Below, one piece after another: positions 17,975 to 28,882 of a DNA stretch of 64,000 nt. Position 1 is the first letter of the stretch. The number at the start of each line of letters is the position of its first letter. This DNA is from Mesorhizobium amorphae CCNWGS0123 (GTDB lineage Bacteria > Pseudomonadota > Alphaproteobacteria > Rhizobiales > Rhizobiaceae), in assembly GCF_001686985.1 (NCBI RefSeq), contig NZ_CP015318.1, positions 2,850,001-2,914,000 of the forward strand, written 5' to 3'. The notes under the pieces are model-generated. The model did not search any database, was not told where the DNA came from, and saw nothing but the letters and a program-made list of their open reading frames with translations. A program made the translations under genes and the position numbers.

Positions 17975-18016
17975 TCAGAGCGGTGCTCTGACACTGTGAT
18001 CAGAGCGCCGCTCTGA
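17975..18016. repeat. Two tandem hairpins downstream of rplI
   Basis: TCAGAGC-GGT-GCTCTGA (17975-17991) and TCAGAGC-GCC-GCTCTGA (18000-18016), two copies of a 25-base unit differing only in the loop. They lie between the rplI stop and its T-tailed terminator. Confidence 0.75.
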
Positions 18017-18033
18017 CACTCCGTCGGGCGTGA

Positions 18034-18618
18034 TCAGGCGTTCTCTTCGCCGCCTTCGAACTCGGCGTTCGGGTCGAAGAAGTTCTCCGGCCGCGCATTG
18101 TCGTTGATGTCGTCGCCATAGATGGCTTCGGCGGTGGTCAGCGTCTCGCCCTTGGCCTGACGCTCGGCTTCGTCGGCCGTGCGGGCGATGTTGAGCGTGA
18201 TGGTGACCTCGACTTCCGGATGCAGCGCGATCGCCACATTGGTCACACCGATGGTCTTGATCGGCTGGTTGAGCTGGATCTGGTTGCGGTTGACCGAGAA
18301 GCCCTCGGCCGTCAGCAGGTCGGCGATGTCGCGGGTCGACACCGAACCGTAGAGCTGGCCGGTCTCACCGGCCGAACGCACGGCGATGAAGCTCTTGCCG
18401 TCGAGCTTCTCGGCAACCTGCGCGGCTTCCGACTTGCGCTCGAGGTTACGGGCTTCGAGCTGGGCGCGCTGGCCCTCGAACTTCTTCTTGTTGGCTTCGT
18501 TGGCGCGCAGCGCCTTGCCCTGCGGCAGCAGGAAATTGCGGGCAAAGCCGTCCTTGACCTTGACGGTGTCGCCCATCTGGCCGAGGCGGGAAACGCGTTC
18601 GAGAAGAATGACTTCCAT
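18034..18618 (-). CDS. rplI: 50S ribosomal protein L9
   Basis: 194 residues starting [17 protein letters not shown], the L9 signature, with the N-terminal rRNA-binding domain, a long connecting helix and a C-terminal domain. An alphaproteobacterial acidic tail ([15 protein letters not shown]) extends it beyond the ~150 residues of E. coli L9. It belongs to the rpsF-rpsR-rplI group, but a strong terminator at 18843-18866 separates it from rpsR. Confidence 0.97.
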   Translation of the reverse strand: MEVILLERVSRLGQMGDTVKVKDGFARNFLLPQGKALRANEANKKKFEGQRAQLEARNLERKSEAAQVAEKLDGKSFIAVRSAGETGQLYGSVSTRDIADLLTAEGFSVNRNQIQLNQPIKTIGVTNVAIALHPEVEVTITLNIARTADEAERQAKGETLTTAEAIYGDDINDNARPENFFDPNAEFEGGEENA

Positions 18619-18755
18619 GGTTTTGTTCCTTCGTTTGGGCGCCCGAAGGCGCTGGATTTCTGGAACAGGTCAGGAAGCAAAGGGGCGTTGCCGCCGGTGT
18701 CGCTGTCCTGCCTGTCGCGGCAGTTAGAGGCTTTTCACCTCAACTCGGGATTTCA

Positions 18756-18803
18756 ATGCATGTCGCCCAAAAGGTGGTCCGGTTTTGGGACAACGACATG
18801 CAT
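18756..18803. repeat. Palindromic intergenic repeat
   Basis: Arms ATGCATGTCG and CGACATGCAT enclose CCCAAAA...TTTTGGG inner arms with a short GC-rich loop. It has the form of the TGCATGTCGCCCAAAA repeats of Mesorhizobium-like genomes and lies in the rpsR-rplI gap. Confidence 0.75.
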
Positions 18804-18842
18804 CATCAAAAACAACCCTGCGGCGCCCGTCGCCGTGGGGAA

Positions 18843-18866
18843 AAGCGGGCGGCAAGCCGCCCGCTT
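18843..18866 (-). terminator. Strong terminator between rpsR and rplI
   Basis: Eleven-base arms AAGCGGGCGGC and GCCGCCCGCTT around a two-base centre, with TTTT at the 3' end of the minus-strand copy. It starts seven bases after the rpsR stop. Confidence 0.8.
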
Positions 18867-18873
18867 CGAGAAA

Positions 18874-19122
18874 TTAGCGAACCACGTAGGGCAGCAGGCC
18901 GAGGAAGCGGGCGCGCTTGATCGCCTTGGCGAGCTCACGCTGCTTCTTCTGGCTGACGGCGGTGATGCGCGACGGCACGATCTTGCCGCGCTCGGAAATG
19001 TAGCGCTGCAAGAGACGCACGTCCTTGTAGTCGATCTTGGGCGCATTGGCGCCGGAGAACGGGCAGGTCTTGCGGCGGCGGTGGAACGGGCGCCGGGTCG
19101 GGATCTGGTTGATGTCGACCAT
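18874..19122 (-). CDS. rpsR: 30S ribosomal protein S18
   Basis: 82 residues ([20 protein letters not shown]...), typical bS18 with the [20 protein letters not shown] core that contacts S6 and 16S rRNA. Its ATG overlaps the rpsF stop by one base (TAATG), so the two are translationally coupled, as expected for S6:S18 heterodimer partners. Confidence 0.98.
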   Translation of the reverse strand: MVDINQIPTRRPFHRRRKTCPFSGANAPKIDYKDVRLLQRYISERGKIVPSRITAVSQKKQRELAKAIKRARFLGLLPYVVR

Positions 19123-19622
19123 TATTCTGCACCCCCTTCAACGCCTTCGCGCGGACGGCGCGGACCACGATCGCCACCGGCGTCGCCGAACGAGCGCGGC
19201 GGACGATCGCCACGGTCGCCGCGATCGCGGTCGCCGAACGAACGCGGGCCGCGATCGCCACGGTCACGGTCGCCGAAGCCGCCGCGTTCCGAGCGCTCTT
19301 CGCGCTTCTGCATCATGGCCGACGGGCCTTCCTCATGCGCCTCGACCTTGACGGTCAGGAAGCGCAGCACGTCCTCGGACAGGCCCATCTGGCGCTCCAT
19401 CTCGTTGAGCGCTGCCGGCGGGCAGGAGAGGTCCATAAGCGTGTAGTATGCCTTCCGGTTCTTGTTGACCCGGTAGGTGAGGGACTTCAGTCCCCAGTTC
19501 TCGACCCGGCCGACGGACCCGCCATTGGCGGAGATGACGCCCTTGTACTGTTCGACAAGCGCATCGACCTGCTGCTGCGAGAGGTCCTGCCGGGCAAGGA
19601 ACACATGTTCGTATAGAGCCAT
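19122..19622 (-). CDS. rpsF: 30S ribosomal protein S6
   Basis: 166 residues. The bS6 fold spans about 1-95 ([20 protein letters not shown]). The C-terminal extension is rich in Arg/Gly/Asp repeats ([17 protein letters not shown] type), as in other Rhizobiales S6 proteins. It heads the rpsF-rpsR pair. Confidence 0.97.
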   Translation of the reverse strand: MALYEHVFLARQDLSQQQVDALVEQYKGVISANGGSVGRVENWGLKSLTYRVNKNRKAYYTLMDLSCPPAALNEMERQMGLSEDVLRFLTVKVEAHEEGPSAMMQKREERSERGGFGDRDRGDRGPRSFGDRDRGDRGDRPPRSFGDAGGDRGPRRPREGVEGGAE

Positions 19623-19938
19623 AGTGTATCAGTGCCTTTCTTCGTTTCTCTCCCGGATCCTCGCGGCAAAAGCCTCTGCAACTTCTCTGACCGCTGATCC
19701 CCAGCAAAAGGGGGAGCGGGAAGAAAGGAGCATTTCGAGACGGTCGAGAGCGGAGACACGGGAGGCGGAAGCGCTTCTGGCTTCACACACCGCTTTTCGA
19801 GAAAAGCAACGGCCCTCCGTTCAGCCCCCAGCAAGGACCGGCAGATTGCGGGCGTCTATACAGCAATCCGGCTGGAAGGCAAGGGCACGCGGCGTTGCAG
19901 ACAGCGTCCTTGGCGTCGCAGGGCCGAAGACACCAGGC
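19623..19938 (-). promoter_or_regulatory. Noncoding leader/promoter region of rpsF
   Basis: 316 bases without a credible gene. It must hold the promoter of the ribosomal operon and the 3' end of the LTA-synthase-like transcript. A short perfect hairpin (GCTTTTC-GA-GAAAAGC, 19792-19807) is the only structure I see; no clear promoter boxes are recognisable. Confidence 0.4.
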
Positions 19939-21864
19939 TCAGCTGGTGTGGGTGACCGGCTTGTCGACCGTTTCCGGGAAGAAGTCGGGCGCCGCGCGGC
20001 GCTTGCCGAACATCATGTCGTATTGCAGCAGGCGGAAATCGTTGATCGCCGGGTCGATCTTCTTCTGCCGCGCCCAGTCGGGGGTCGCCTCGCCGGCCGG
20101 CGTCAGGAGAAGGTTGCGGTCGACGACGCGGTAGCGTTCGCGCAGCGCGCCGAGGAAGCCGGTGTAGTAGGGATGCGTGATGCCGGCCGTGGTCAATATG
20201 TGGTATGGCAGGAAGGCCGGGCTGACCGCGCCCATGTCCTCGGCCGGACCGGTGCGGTTCGACCAGATGATCAGCGGCGTCTGGTGATGCTCCAGCATCT
20301 GGTCGGCCGGCTCCTTGCGCGGCGCGACATTGTCTTTCATGAAGCCGGTCTCGACATAGACCGGTCCGAGCGGCGGCAGATGGTCGCCGAAAAACGCGAT
20401 CACCGTCGGACGTTCGCGTTTCCTGGCCCATTCGATCAGGCGCTCGAGGCCGCGGTCCGCATCGGCGGAGCCTTCGGTGTAGCTGAGCAGCGATTCCCGC
20501 GCCCATGTGCTGATCGGCGCCTGCACCTTGTGGGTCGGATTGTAGTAGCGATACGGCTCGTAGGGACCGTGGTTCTGCAGGCTGACGGCGAAGAAGAAGA
20601 CCGGGTCTTCGCTGGCATCGGCCTCGCGGATGATCTCGTCGGTCATCGCCGCGTCGGAGGCCAGCGGCCCGCGCTTCTGCATCGGCGGCAAGGTCTCTTC
20701 CGAGCGGAAGTCGTTGAAGCCGAAATCGGCATAGACCGCGCCGCGATTCCAGAACCAGTTGGTGCCGGGGTGAATGGCGCGCGCCCTGTAGCCCTCGCTC
20801 TTCAGGAAGGTGGCCAGCGAGGGCGTCGGCGCGCGCACATATTGCTGGTAGGGGATGGAGCCGGCCGGTAGGAAGGCATTGGAAAAGCCGGTCAGCGCCT
20901 CGAATTCGATATTGGCCGTCATGCCGCCGAACTCGGGCGAGAACATGTAGCCCGAGCGCAGCGCCCGCACATTGGGGATCGGATCCGGCGTGATGGTGAC
21001 GCCTGGCAGCCTGGTCGGATCCCAGAAGGATTCGCTCATCACGACGATGATGTCGGGTTTGTCGGCGGGCACCGATGCCGTCACCCCGGGCCTGTCGATC
21101 GCCGCGATCGCCTTGTCGGAATAGCCAGCCGGCGCCGAGACATGCGCCATCGGCACATTGAGCGCGAAGGCCAGCGCGAAGCCGTTGGAGGCGTAGTTTT
21201 CCTTCTGGTCCCACATGATCGGGATGATCTGCAGCCGGTCGCGCGTCCACGAGAAGGTGGCGTAGTCCATGATCGAGACGAAGAAGGCGAGCAGCGGCAC
21301 GGTCAGCGTCAGCCTGGCAAGGCGCCCCTTGCGGCTGAGGATCGGCACCCGGCGCCGCCACTGCCGCCAGCCATAGACGAGCAGCGACAGGCCGCCGACG
21401 ATGCAGATCGCGATGGCCAGCGCGGTCATCGGTCGCTCGCGCACCAAAAGCGGCATCAGCGACATGATCTGCCTGGAATACAGGAAATCGGTCGGGTAGA
21501 GCGGGTCGCCGAGATAGTGCGACTTCTGGTGGCCGACAAAGGCCAGCGCCAGCGTCAGCGGCGCCACGATCATCAGGCTCTGGTGGCTGCGGCCGAGCAC
21601 GGCGTCGAGACCAACCAGCACCAGCGCGAACACGATGATGGTGGTCCAGCCCGGTTTGAAGGGTTGCAGGAAGAAGCCGACCGTGCCGTAAAAGTCGCCG
21701 CGCACGATCCATTCGATGGCAAAAACCAATATGGCGGAGGCGAGCAGGCTGATCAGGCCATACCGGACGACCGGCCACTTCCGCCCCGGCAGATAGCCGG
21801 TGGACGGATCGCCTTCCAGAAACTGCGGCGCGTGTTTGGCCACGCCCTTTCCGATCCTTGCCAC
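19939..21864 (-). CDS. LTA synthase family membrane sulfatase-fold protein (phosphoglycerol transferase-like)
   Basis: 641 residues from a GTG start with GGGGGAAG upstream. About five N-terminal membrane helices (to about residue 215) precede an extracytoplasmic alkaline-phosphatase-like domain with the LtaS signature: PDIIVVMSESFWDP around the metal-binding Glu and nucleophile site, FFFAVSLQNHGPYEPY and VIAFFGDHLPPLG. Gram-negative relatives move phosphoglycerol or phosphoethanolamine onto periplasmic glucans or lipids. In rhizobia a role in cyclic-glucan substitution (CgmB-type) is a reasonable guess but unproven. Confidence 0.82.
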   Translation of the reverse strand: MARIGKGVAKHAPQFLEGDPSTGYLPGRKWPVVRYGLISLLASAILVFAIEWIVRGDFYGTVGFFLQPFKPGWTTIIVFALVLVGLDAVLGRSHQSLMIVAPLTLALAFVGHQKSHYLGDPLYPTDFLYSRQIMSLMPLLVRERPMTALAIAICIVGGLSLLVYGWRQWRRRVPILSRKGRLARLTLTVPLLAFFVSIMDYATFSWTRDRLQIIPIMWDQKENYASNGFALAFALNVPMAHVSAPAGYSDKAIAAIDRPGVTASVPADKPDIIVVMSESFWDPTRLPGVTITPDPIPNVRALRSGYMFSPEFGGMTANIEFEALTGFSNAFLPAGSIPYQQYVRAPTPSLATFLKSEGYRARAIHPGTNWFWNRGAVYADFGFNDFRSEETLPPMQKRGPLASDAAMTDEIIREADASEDPVFFFAVSLQNHGPYEPYRYYNPTHKVQAPISTWARESLLSYTEGSADADRGLERLIEWARKRERPTVIAFFGDHLPPLGPVYVETGFMKDNVAPRKEPADQMLEHHQTPLIIWSNRTGPAEDMGAVSPAFLPYHILTTAGITHPYYTGFLGALRERYRVVDRNLLLTPAGEATPDWARQKKIDPAINDFRLLQYDMMFGKRRAAPDFFPETVDKPVTHTS

Positions 21865-22034
21865 TTCACTTCCCCCGGCCCACGCAACGCGTCTTTCCCA
21901 CTCGCGTCACTGATCTGTCATAGAACTGTCATCCAAAAGCTAGCGGCTGTGGCGAAAATAAGAAGAGCCAGCAAACGATTCGTGAGCGGTTTTCATCAGG
22001 TGTGATCGCCAAAAAGGCTTTCGGAACAGGGACT

Positions 22035-22053
22035 CGGCCGGTTTTTCCGGCCG
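22035..22053. terminator. GC hairpin upstream of fabD
   Basis: CGGCCGG-TTTTT-CCGGCCG, a perfect 7-bp stem with a T5 loop, about 90 bases before fabD and between divergent genes. There is no T-tract after it, so it may act in the leader rather than as a terminator. A TTGACT -35-like element follows at about 22083. Confidence 0.35.
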
Positions 22054-22143
22054 CAACGAAGGCTGAAACGCTGCCCGCGGGCTTGACTTGGCCGTCCGCC
22101 TTGCGTCACAGGCAGGGAAAAACCAGCCTCTGGAGAAGCCCAA

Positions 22144-23085
22144 ATGGCCGTCGCATTCACCTTTCCGGGACAGGGCAGCCAGGCTGTCGGCATGGGCAAG
22201 GACCTGGCGGATGCCTTTCCCGAGGCGCGCAAGGTCTTCGAGGAAGTCGACGACGCGCTCGGCGAAAAGCTGTCGAACCTGATCTGGGAAGGGCCGGAAG
22301 AGACGCTGACGCTGACCGCCAACGCCCAGCCGGCGCTGATGGCGGTGTCGCTGGCCGCCATCCGGGCGCTGGAAGCGCGCGGTTTTTCGCTGAAGGACAA
22401 GGTGTCTTACGTCGCCGGCCATTCACTGGGCGAATATTCGGCCCTTGCCGCCGCCGGCTTCGTTTCGGTCGCCGATGCGGCGCGGCTGCTGCGCGTGCGC
22501 GGCAATGCCATGCAGGTGGCGGTGCCGGCCGGCGAGGGCGCCATGGCGGCCATCATCGGGCTGGAACAGGCCGATGTCGAAGCCGCGTGCGCCGAAGCCG
22601 CTCAAAGCTCAGTCTGCCAGATCGCCAACGACAATGGCGGCGGCCAGCTGGTGATTTCGGGCGCCAGGGCCGCGGTCGAGCTGGCGGCAAAACTCTGCAC
22701 CGAAAAGGGCGCCAAGCGGGCGCTGATGCTGCAGGTCTCGGCCCCCTTCCATTCGGCGCTGATGGCGCCGGCGGCCGAAATCATGCGCGAGGCGCTGGCC
22801 GGCGTGGCAAAAAACGCGCCGCTGGTGCCTGTCGTCTCCAATGTCTCGGTCACACCGACCAGCGATCCCGACGAGATCGCCCGCCGCCTGGTCGAACAGG
22901 TGACCGGCCGCGTGCGCTGGCGCGAAACGGTGGAATGGTTCGGCGCCAATGGCGTTTCAACACTCTACGAAGTCGGCGCCGGGAAGGTGCTGTCGGGGCT
23001 GGCGCGACGCATCAACCGCGATGTCGCCACCGCCGCCGTCGGCACGGCAGCCGATGTCGAGGCGGCGCTGGCGGCGCTTGCATAA
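22144..23085 (+). CDS. fabD: Malonyl-CoA:ACP transacylase
   Basis: 313 residues. Loads malonyl units on ACP. Nucleophile S94 lies in GHSLGEYSA, the catalytic His is H203 in SAPFHSALM, and the GQGSQ motif is at 9-13. It opens the fabD-fabG-acpP-fabF cluster; GGAG precedes the ATG. Confidence 0.97.
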   Translation: MAVAFTFPGQGSQAVGMGKDLADAFPEARKVFEEVDDALGEKLSNLIWEGPEETLTLTANAQPALMAVSLAAIRALEARGFSLKDKVSYVAGHSLGEYSALAAAGFVSVADAARLLRVRGNAMQVAVPAGEGAMAAIIGLEQADVEAACAEAAQSSVCQIANDNGGGQLVISGARAAVELAAKLCTEKGAKRALMLQVSAPFHSALMAPAAEIMREALAGVAKNAPLVPVVSNVSVTPTSDPDEIARRLVEQVTGRVRWRETVEWFGANGVSTLYEVGAGKVLSGLARRINRDVATAAVGTAADVEAALAALA

Positions 23086-23145
23086 TCCACTGGCGATTTG
23101 ACCCCACCCATGTGAAGGGTGTCGTCTGAGATTCAGGAGACAAAA

Positions 23146-23883
23146 ATGTTCGAACTGACCGGCCGCAAGGCGCTCGTCACCGGCGCAACCGGAGGCATCG
23201 GCGAGGCGATCGCTAGAGTGCTGCACGCGCAGGGCGCCATCGTCGGCCTGCACGGCACGCGCGTCGAGAAGCTGGAGACGCTGGCCGCCGAGCTCGGCGA
23301 CCGGGTAAGGCTGTTTCCGGCCAACCTGTCCGACCGCGACGAGGTCAAGGTGCTCGGCCAGCAGGCGGAGGCCGAGCTTGAAGGCGTCGACATCCTCGTC
23401 AACAATGCCGGCATCACCAAGGACGGCCTGTTCGTGCGCATGTCGGATGCCGACTGGGATGCGGTGCTGGAGGTCAACCTCACCGCCGTGTTCCGGCTGA
23501 CGCGCGAACTAACCCATCCGATGATGCGCCGCCGGCATGGCCGCATCATCAACATCACCTCGGTGGTCGGGGTGACGGGCAATCCCGGCCAGACCAACTA
23601 CTGCGCCTCCAAGGCCGGCATGATCGGCTTTTCCAAGTCGCTGGCGCAGGAGATCGCCACCCGCAACATCACCGTCAACTGCGTCGCCCCGGGCTTCATC
23701 GAATCGGCCATGACCGACAAGCTCAACGACAAGCAGAAGGAGACGATCATGGCGGCAATCCCGACCCGGCGCATGGGCACCAGCGCCGAGGTTGCCTCTG
23801 CGGTCGCCTATCTCGCCTCCAATGAAGCGGCCTATGTGACCGGCCAAACCATCCATGTGAATGGCGGCATGGCCATGATCTGA
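23146..23883 (+). CDS. fabG: 3-oxoacyl-ACP reductase
   Basis: 245 residues from ATG 23146, preceded by CAGGAGA, which decides against an ATG nine codons upstream. NADPH-dependent first reduction of fatty-acid elongation. TGATGGIG at 12-19, NNAG at 86-89, catalytic S139, Y152 and K156, all present. Sixty bases after fabD. Confidence 0.97.
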   Translation: MFELTGRKALVTGATGGIGEAIARVLHAQGAIVGLHGTRVEKLETLAAELGDRVRLFPANLSDRDEVKVLGQQAEAELEGVDILVNNAGITKDGLFVRMSDADWDAVLEVNLTAVFRLTRELTHPMMRRRHGRIINITSVVGVTGNPGQTNYCASKAGMIGFSKSLAQEIATRNITVNCVAPGFIESAMTDKLNDKQKETIMAAIPTRRMGTSAEVASAVAYLASNEAAYVTGQTIHVNGGMAMI

Positions 23884-24085
23884 CGGACCAAGGTCCGGCG
23901 GGTTGTGAAAAGGCCCATTTCGGCTTGGACCTCGGCCATTTTTCGTGTAATGCGGCCCGCAACCCGGCGGTTCGGGCAAAAACCGGTCCTGTTTGTTGTG
24001 TTTCCGGCAGGGCCATCTTTCAGCTTGATTAGCGGCATTCCGCCCGCTAACGAAGACAGACAACCAAAAGACGAGGATGCCCCAA

Positions 24086-24322
24086 ATGAGTGACACCGCA
24101 GAGCGCGTCAAGAAGATCGTCATCGAGCATCTTGGCGTCGACGCCGACAAGGTGACGGAGCAGGCGAGCTTCATCGACGATCTGGGCGCTGACAGCCTCG
24201 ACACGGTCGAACTCGTCATGGCGTTCGAAGAAGAATTCGGCGTCGAGATCCCGGACGATGCGGCCGAGACCATCCTGACCGTCGGCGATGCCGTGAAGTA
24301 CATCGACAAGGCCTCGGCCTGA
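24086..24322 (+). CDS. acpP: Acyl carrier protein
   Basis: 78 residues, highly acidic. The phosphopantetheine attachment site is S37 in [10 protein letters not shown]. Start [10 protein letters not shown] after an ACGAGGA ribosome site. A 202-bp gap separates it from fabG and probably holds its own promoter; a small hairpin (CGGACC-AA-GGTCCG, 23884-23897) follows the fabG stop. Confidence 0.98.
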   Translation: MSDTAERVKKIVIEHLGVDADKVTEQASFIDDLGADSLDTVELVMAFEEEFGVEIPDDAAETILTVGDAVKYIDKASA

Positions 24323-24356
24323 GGCTTTTCGCAGGCATCACCGGGGAGGACCTGCG

Positions 24357-25619
<1,263 letters not shown>

Positions 25620-25721
25620 ACGGCCGGCAGGCAGGCGTACTCGCACCCTGTCGTCATTTTTGCCATATTCGCCCCTACTCTGCCCCAGGGGATTCGTCGC
25701 AATGACAGATGGTAGGGCGCT

Positions 25722-26942
25722 ATGAACACAAATCCGGGCGGCGGAGAATTCGGACAGCAGCAGGCCGCGTCCGGTCCGATCGTGCCGAAGACGGCCGCCG
25801 AGGCGCTGCGGCCCGAGGCCGGCACGCCGCCGCCGAAGCGCTCTCGCGCCTCGCGCAGCCAGGTCGTCGTGTTCATGAACTTCGTCATCTCGATGGTGAT
25901 GCTGATGGTTCTGGCCGCTGGGGCCGCGCTCTATTTCGGCAAGCAGGCCTTCAACGAGCCCGGCCCGTCGGCCGCCGGCGACACCTTCCTGGTCAAGCCG
26001 AACACGCCCGTCCAGGATATTGCCGAGCAACTCGAGCGGCGCGAGCTGATCAGCGACGCCCGCATCTTCCGCCTCGGCGTGCGCGCCTATGGCAATGATT
26101 CGGTGCTCAAGCCCGGCGAGTACGAGATCAAGCCCGGGGCTTCGATGCGCGACATCATGGAGCTTCTGAAGAGCGGCAAGTCGGTGATGTATTCGCTGAC
26201 TATTCCCGAGGGGCTTACGGTCGAGCAGGCACTGCAGCGCGTTGCCCAGGAAGATACGTTGAGCGGCGACATGCCCCAGACCGTTCCGCCCGAAGGCAGT
26301 CTTGCCACGGACACGTTGCGCTTTACGCGCGGCTACTCGCGCCAGCAGATTGTCGACAAGCTGCTGGCCGACCAGAAGAAGCTGGTCGAGGAGGTCTGGC
26401 AGCGGCGCGCCCCTGACCTGCCTTTGGCCAATATCGACGACTTCGTCACGCTGGCCTCGATCGTCGAAAAGGAGACGGGCAAGGGCGACGAGCGTTCGCG
26501 CGTGGCCGCCGTCTTCCTCAACCGGTTGGCCAAGGGCATGCGGCTGCAGTCCGATCCGACGATCATCTACGGCCTGTTCGGCGGCAAGGGCAAACCCTCC
26601 GACCGCCCGATCTACCAGTCGGACATCGACAAGCAGACACCCTACAACACCTATCTGATCAACGGCCTGCCGCCGACGCCGATCGCCAATCCGGGCCGTG
26701 CGGCACTCGAGGCGGTCGCCAACCCGTCCAAGACCGACGACCTCTATTTCGTCGCCGACGGCACCGGCGGCCACGTCTTTGCCACGACGCTGGAAGAGCA
26801 CAACCAGAACGTCGCCCGCTACCGGGCACTGCAGAAGAAGCAGGCCGAAGACGCCGCCAAGGCCGGAGCCAAGGTGGAAGGCCAGACCGATGCCCCCGCC
26901 GATAGCGGCGACGCCGGTGGCGATGCGGGGGCCGCCCAGTAG
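25722..26942 (+). CDS. mltG: Endolytic peptidoglycan transglycosylase MltG
   Basis: 406 residues. A short cytoplasmic N-terminus, one membrane helix (about 48-72), a LysM-like subdomain, and the YceG catalytic domain with IVEKETG carrying the catalytic Glu and QSDPTIIYG downstream. It cleaves nascent glycan strands next to the inner membrane. The C-terminal ~35 residues are a low-complexity Ala/Asp tail. It follows fabF by about 100 bp, a common alphaproteobacterial order. Confidence 0.93.
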   Translation: MNTNPGGGEFGQQQAASGPIVPKTAAEALRPEAGTPPPKRSRASRSQVVVFMNFVISMVMLMVLAAGAALYFGKQAFNEPGPSAAGDTFLVKPNTPVQDIAEQLERRELISDARIFRLGVRAYGNDSVLKPGEYEIKPGASMRDIMELLKSGKSVMYSLTIPEGLTVEQALQRVAQEDTLSGDMPQTVPPEGSLATDTLRFTRGYSRQQIVDKLLADQKKLVEEVWQRRAPDLPLANIDDFVTLASIVEKETGKGDERSRVAAVFLNRLAKGMRLQSDPTIIYGLFGGKGKPSDRPIYQSDIDKQTPYNTYLINGLPPTPIANPGRAALEAVANPSKTDDLYFVADGTGGHVFATTLEEHNQNVARYRALQKKQAEDAAKAGAKVEGQTDAPADSGDAGGDAGAAQ

Positions 26943-27116
26943 CGCCGGGTGGTTTTGAAATCGTCCCTTGCGGGTTTGACGCAAGCGATGCGCTGATTTT
27001 TGAAGAAAACGTACGGCGCCGGCTTGAAGGCACCAGTCGTTTCGGCATTTTGTAGCCGCGCGTGGTTTGATCGGGAACGGGTTCCGGGATCACGCGCCAA
27101 GGGGCGTACGGGCATC

Positions 27117-28007
27117 ATGAATTTGCAGAGCATGACCGGTTTTGCGCGCGCGGTCGCCGAACATCAGGGCACCTCGATCGCCTGGGAGGTCAAGTCGGTC
27201 AACGGCAAGAGCGTCGAGGTCAGGCTGCGGCTGCCGCAAGGCTTCGAGCGGCTGGAGCCGGCCGTCAGGCAGACGATGCAGAAGCGATTTTCGCGCGGCA
27301 ACTTCCAGGCGACGCTGACCGTCGGCCGGGCCGCCGGTGCGCAGGTGCAGCCCGTGGTCAACGAGGTCTTCCTGAAGGATTTGGCGGGACTGGCCAAGCG
27401 GCTGCAGGAGCAGTTCGGCGTTGCCCCTGCGACGGCCGATGGGTTGCTGGCGCTGCGTGGCGTGCTCGACATTCCCGAAGCCGTCGAGACCGAAGAGGCG
27501 CGGGCCGCGCTCGATGCGGCGATCCTGTCGGCGCTGGACGTGGCGCTCGCCGGGCTTGAGCAGGCGCGCCAGAGCGAGGGCGATGCGCTTCGTTCGCTGC
27601 TCGGCGGCCATATCGACGCCATCGAGGCGCTGACGCTGAGGGCCGAGGCCGATCCGTCGCGCGAGCCGGCGGCGATCCGCGAGCGCATTGCCGAGCAGGT
27701 CCGCATGCTCATGGATGCCGCCGCCAATCTCGACGCCAGCCGGCTGCATCAGGAGGCTGCCTTCCTCGCCACCAAGGCCGACATCCGCGAAGAGATCGAC
27801 CGGCTGAAGACGCATGTCGCATCGGGACGGGTGCTGCTCGCCAATGGCGGCGCCATCGGCCGCAAGCTCGATTTTCTGGCGCAGGAATTCAACCGCGAAT
27901 CGAATACGCTGTGTTCTAAGTCGAACGCCGCCGCGGTGACCGCCATCGGGCTCGAACTGAAAGCGGTCGTCGATCAGTTTCGCGAACAGGTCCAGAATCT
28001 GGAGTAG
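27117..28007 (+). CDS. yicC: YicC/YloC family endoribonuclease
   Basis: 296 residues from ATG 27117 ([12 protein letters not shown]), the conserved N-terminus; an upstream in-frame start adds non-homologous sequence. The C-terminal LCSKSN...REQVQNLE signature is intact. E. coli YicC degrades the sRNA RyhB with PNPase, so RNA turnover is the expected role. Gmk starts five bases after the stop, so the two are co-transcribed. Confidence 0.92.
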   Translation: MNLQSMTGFARAVAEHQGTSIAWEVKSVNGKSVEVRLRLPQGFERLEPAVRQTMQKRFSRGNFQATLTVGRAAGAQVQPVVNEVFLKDLAGLAKRLQEQFGVAPATADGLLALRGVLDIPEAVETEEARAALDAAILSALDVALAGLEQARQSEGDALRSLLGGHIDAIEALTLRAEADPSREPAAIRERIAEQVRMLMDAAANLDASRLHQEAAFLATKADIREEIDRLKTHVASGRVLLANGGAIGRKLDFLAQEFNRESNTLCSKSNAAAVTAIGLELKAVVDQFREQVQNLE

Positions 28008-28012
28008 CCCGA

Positions 28013-28669
28013 ATGGTCGCCAGGGATTTGGGTTCCCGCATCCGCCGCCGCGGTCTGATGCTGGTTCTGTCGTCGCCGTCCGGCGCCGGCAAGTCGACGA
28101 TCGCGCGCAATCTTCTGGAAAGCGATTCAAGCCTCGAGCTGTCGGTCTCGGTCACCACCAGGCCGCGGCGTGGCAGCGAGATCGAGGGCGTCCACTATCA
28201 TTTCCGCACCATGCGCGAGTTCGAACGGCTGCGCGATTCCGATGCGCTGCTCGAATGGGCCGAGGTGCACGGCAATTGCTACGCGACGCCGCGCGAGCCG
28301 GCGGAGCTGGCGCTGGCGCAAGGCCGCGACATGCTGTTCGACATCGACTGGCAGGGCGCCCAGCAGCTCAAGGAGAAGATGCGCGCCGACATCGTCTCGA
28401 TCTTCATCCTGCCACCGTCGATGAAGGAATTGAAGGCGCGGCTGAAGCGCCGCGCCGAGGACCAGGAATCGGTGATCGAGACCAGGCTGAAGAACGCCCG
28501 CAACGAGATCGAGCACTGGAAGGAATATGATTTCGTCATCGTCAACGACGATCTCGACCGCGCCTTCGCCGAGGTGCGTGGCATCGTCATCGCCGAGCGG
28601 CTGAGGCGCGACCGCCGGCCCGGTCTTTTCGACTTTGTTTCGGGGTTGCTGGACGAGCAGACGGAGTAG
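28013..28669 (+). CDS. gmk: Guanylate kinase
   Basis: 218 residues. Phosphorylates GMP to GDP. P-loop SPSGAGKS at 21-28, the GMP-binding region [17 protein letters not shown], and [10 protein letters not shown]. Length and motifs match the family. Last gene of the fab-mltG-yicC-gmk group, followed by a paired repeat. Confidence 0.97.
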   Translation: MVARDLGSRIRRRGLMLVLSSPSGAGKSTIARNLLESDSSLELSVSVTTRPRRGSEIEGVHYHFRTMREFERLRDSDALLEWAEVHGNCYATPREPAELALAQGRDMLFDIDWQGAQQLKEKMRADIVSIFILPPSMKELKARLKRRAEDQESVIETRLKNARNEIEHWKEYDFVIVNDDLDRAFAEVRGIVIAERLRRDRRPGLFDFVSGLLDEQTE

Positions 28670-28687
28670 GGCACGGCGGCGGAGCGC

Positions 28688-28878
28688 CAATCTCCCTCCT
28701 TGTGGGGGAGATGCCCGGCAGGGCAGAGGGGGCCCTGTCCCTCCAGCGTTCGAGTAATTTAGACTCCATCCTCAGCCGGCTGACGGCCGTTGGCAGGTTC
28801 GACCAGACAGAGGCAGCGATCCTTCGCGCCCCCCTCTGTCCTGCCGGACATCTCCCCCACGAGGGGGGAGATTGGCAG
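28688..28878. repeat. Paired inverted intergenic repeat, third site
   Basis: Copies at 28688-28733 (plus) and 28817-28878 (minus) of the element at 6782 and 12601. The minus copies at 6907, 12601 and 28817 share GATCCTTCGCGCCCCCCTCT almost base for base. It fills the gap between the convergent gmk and rsmA genes. Confidence 0.85.
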
Positions 28879-28882
28879 CTTC

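Noticed and set aside
23884..23897. CGGACC-AA-GGTCCG as a fabG terminator.
   Set aside because: The stem is short and has no T-run; noted under acpP only.
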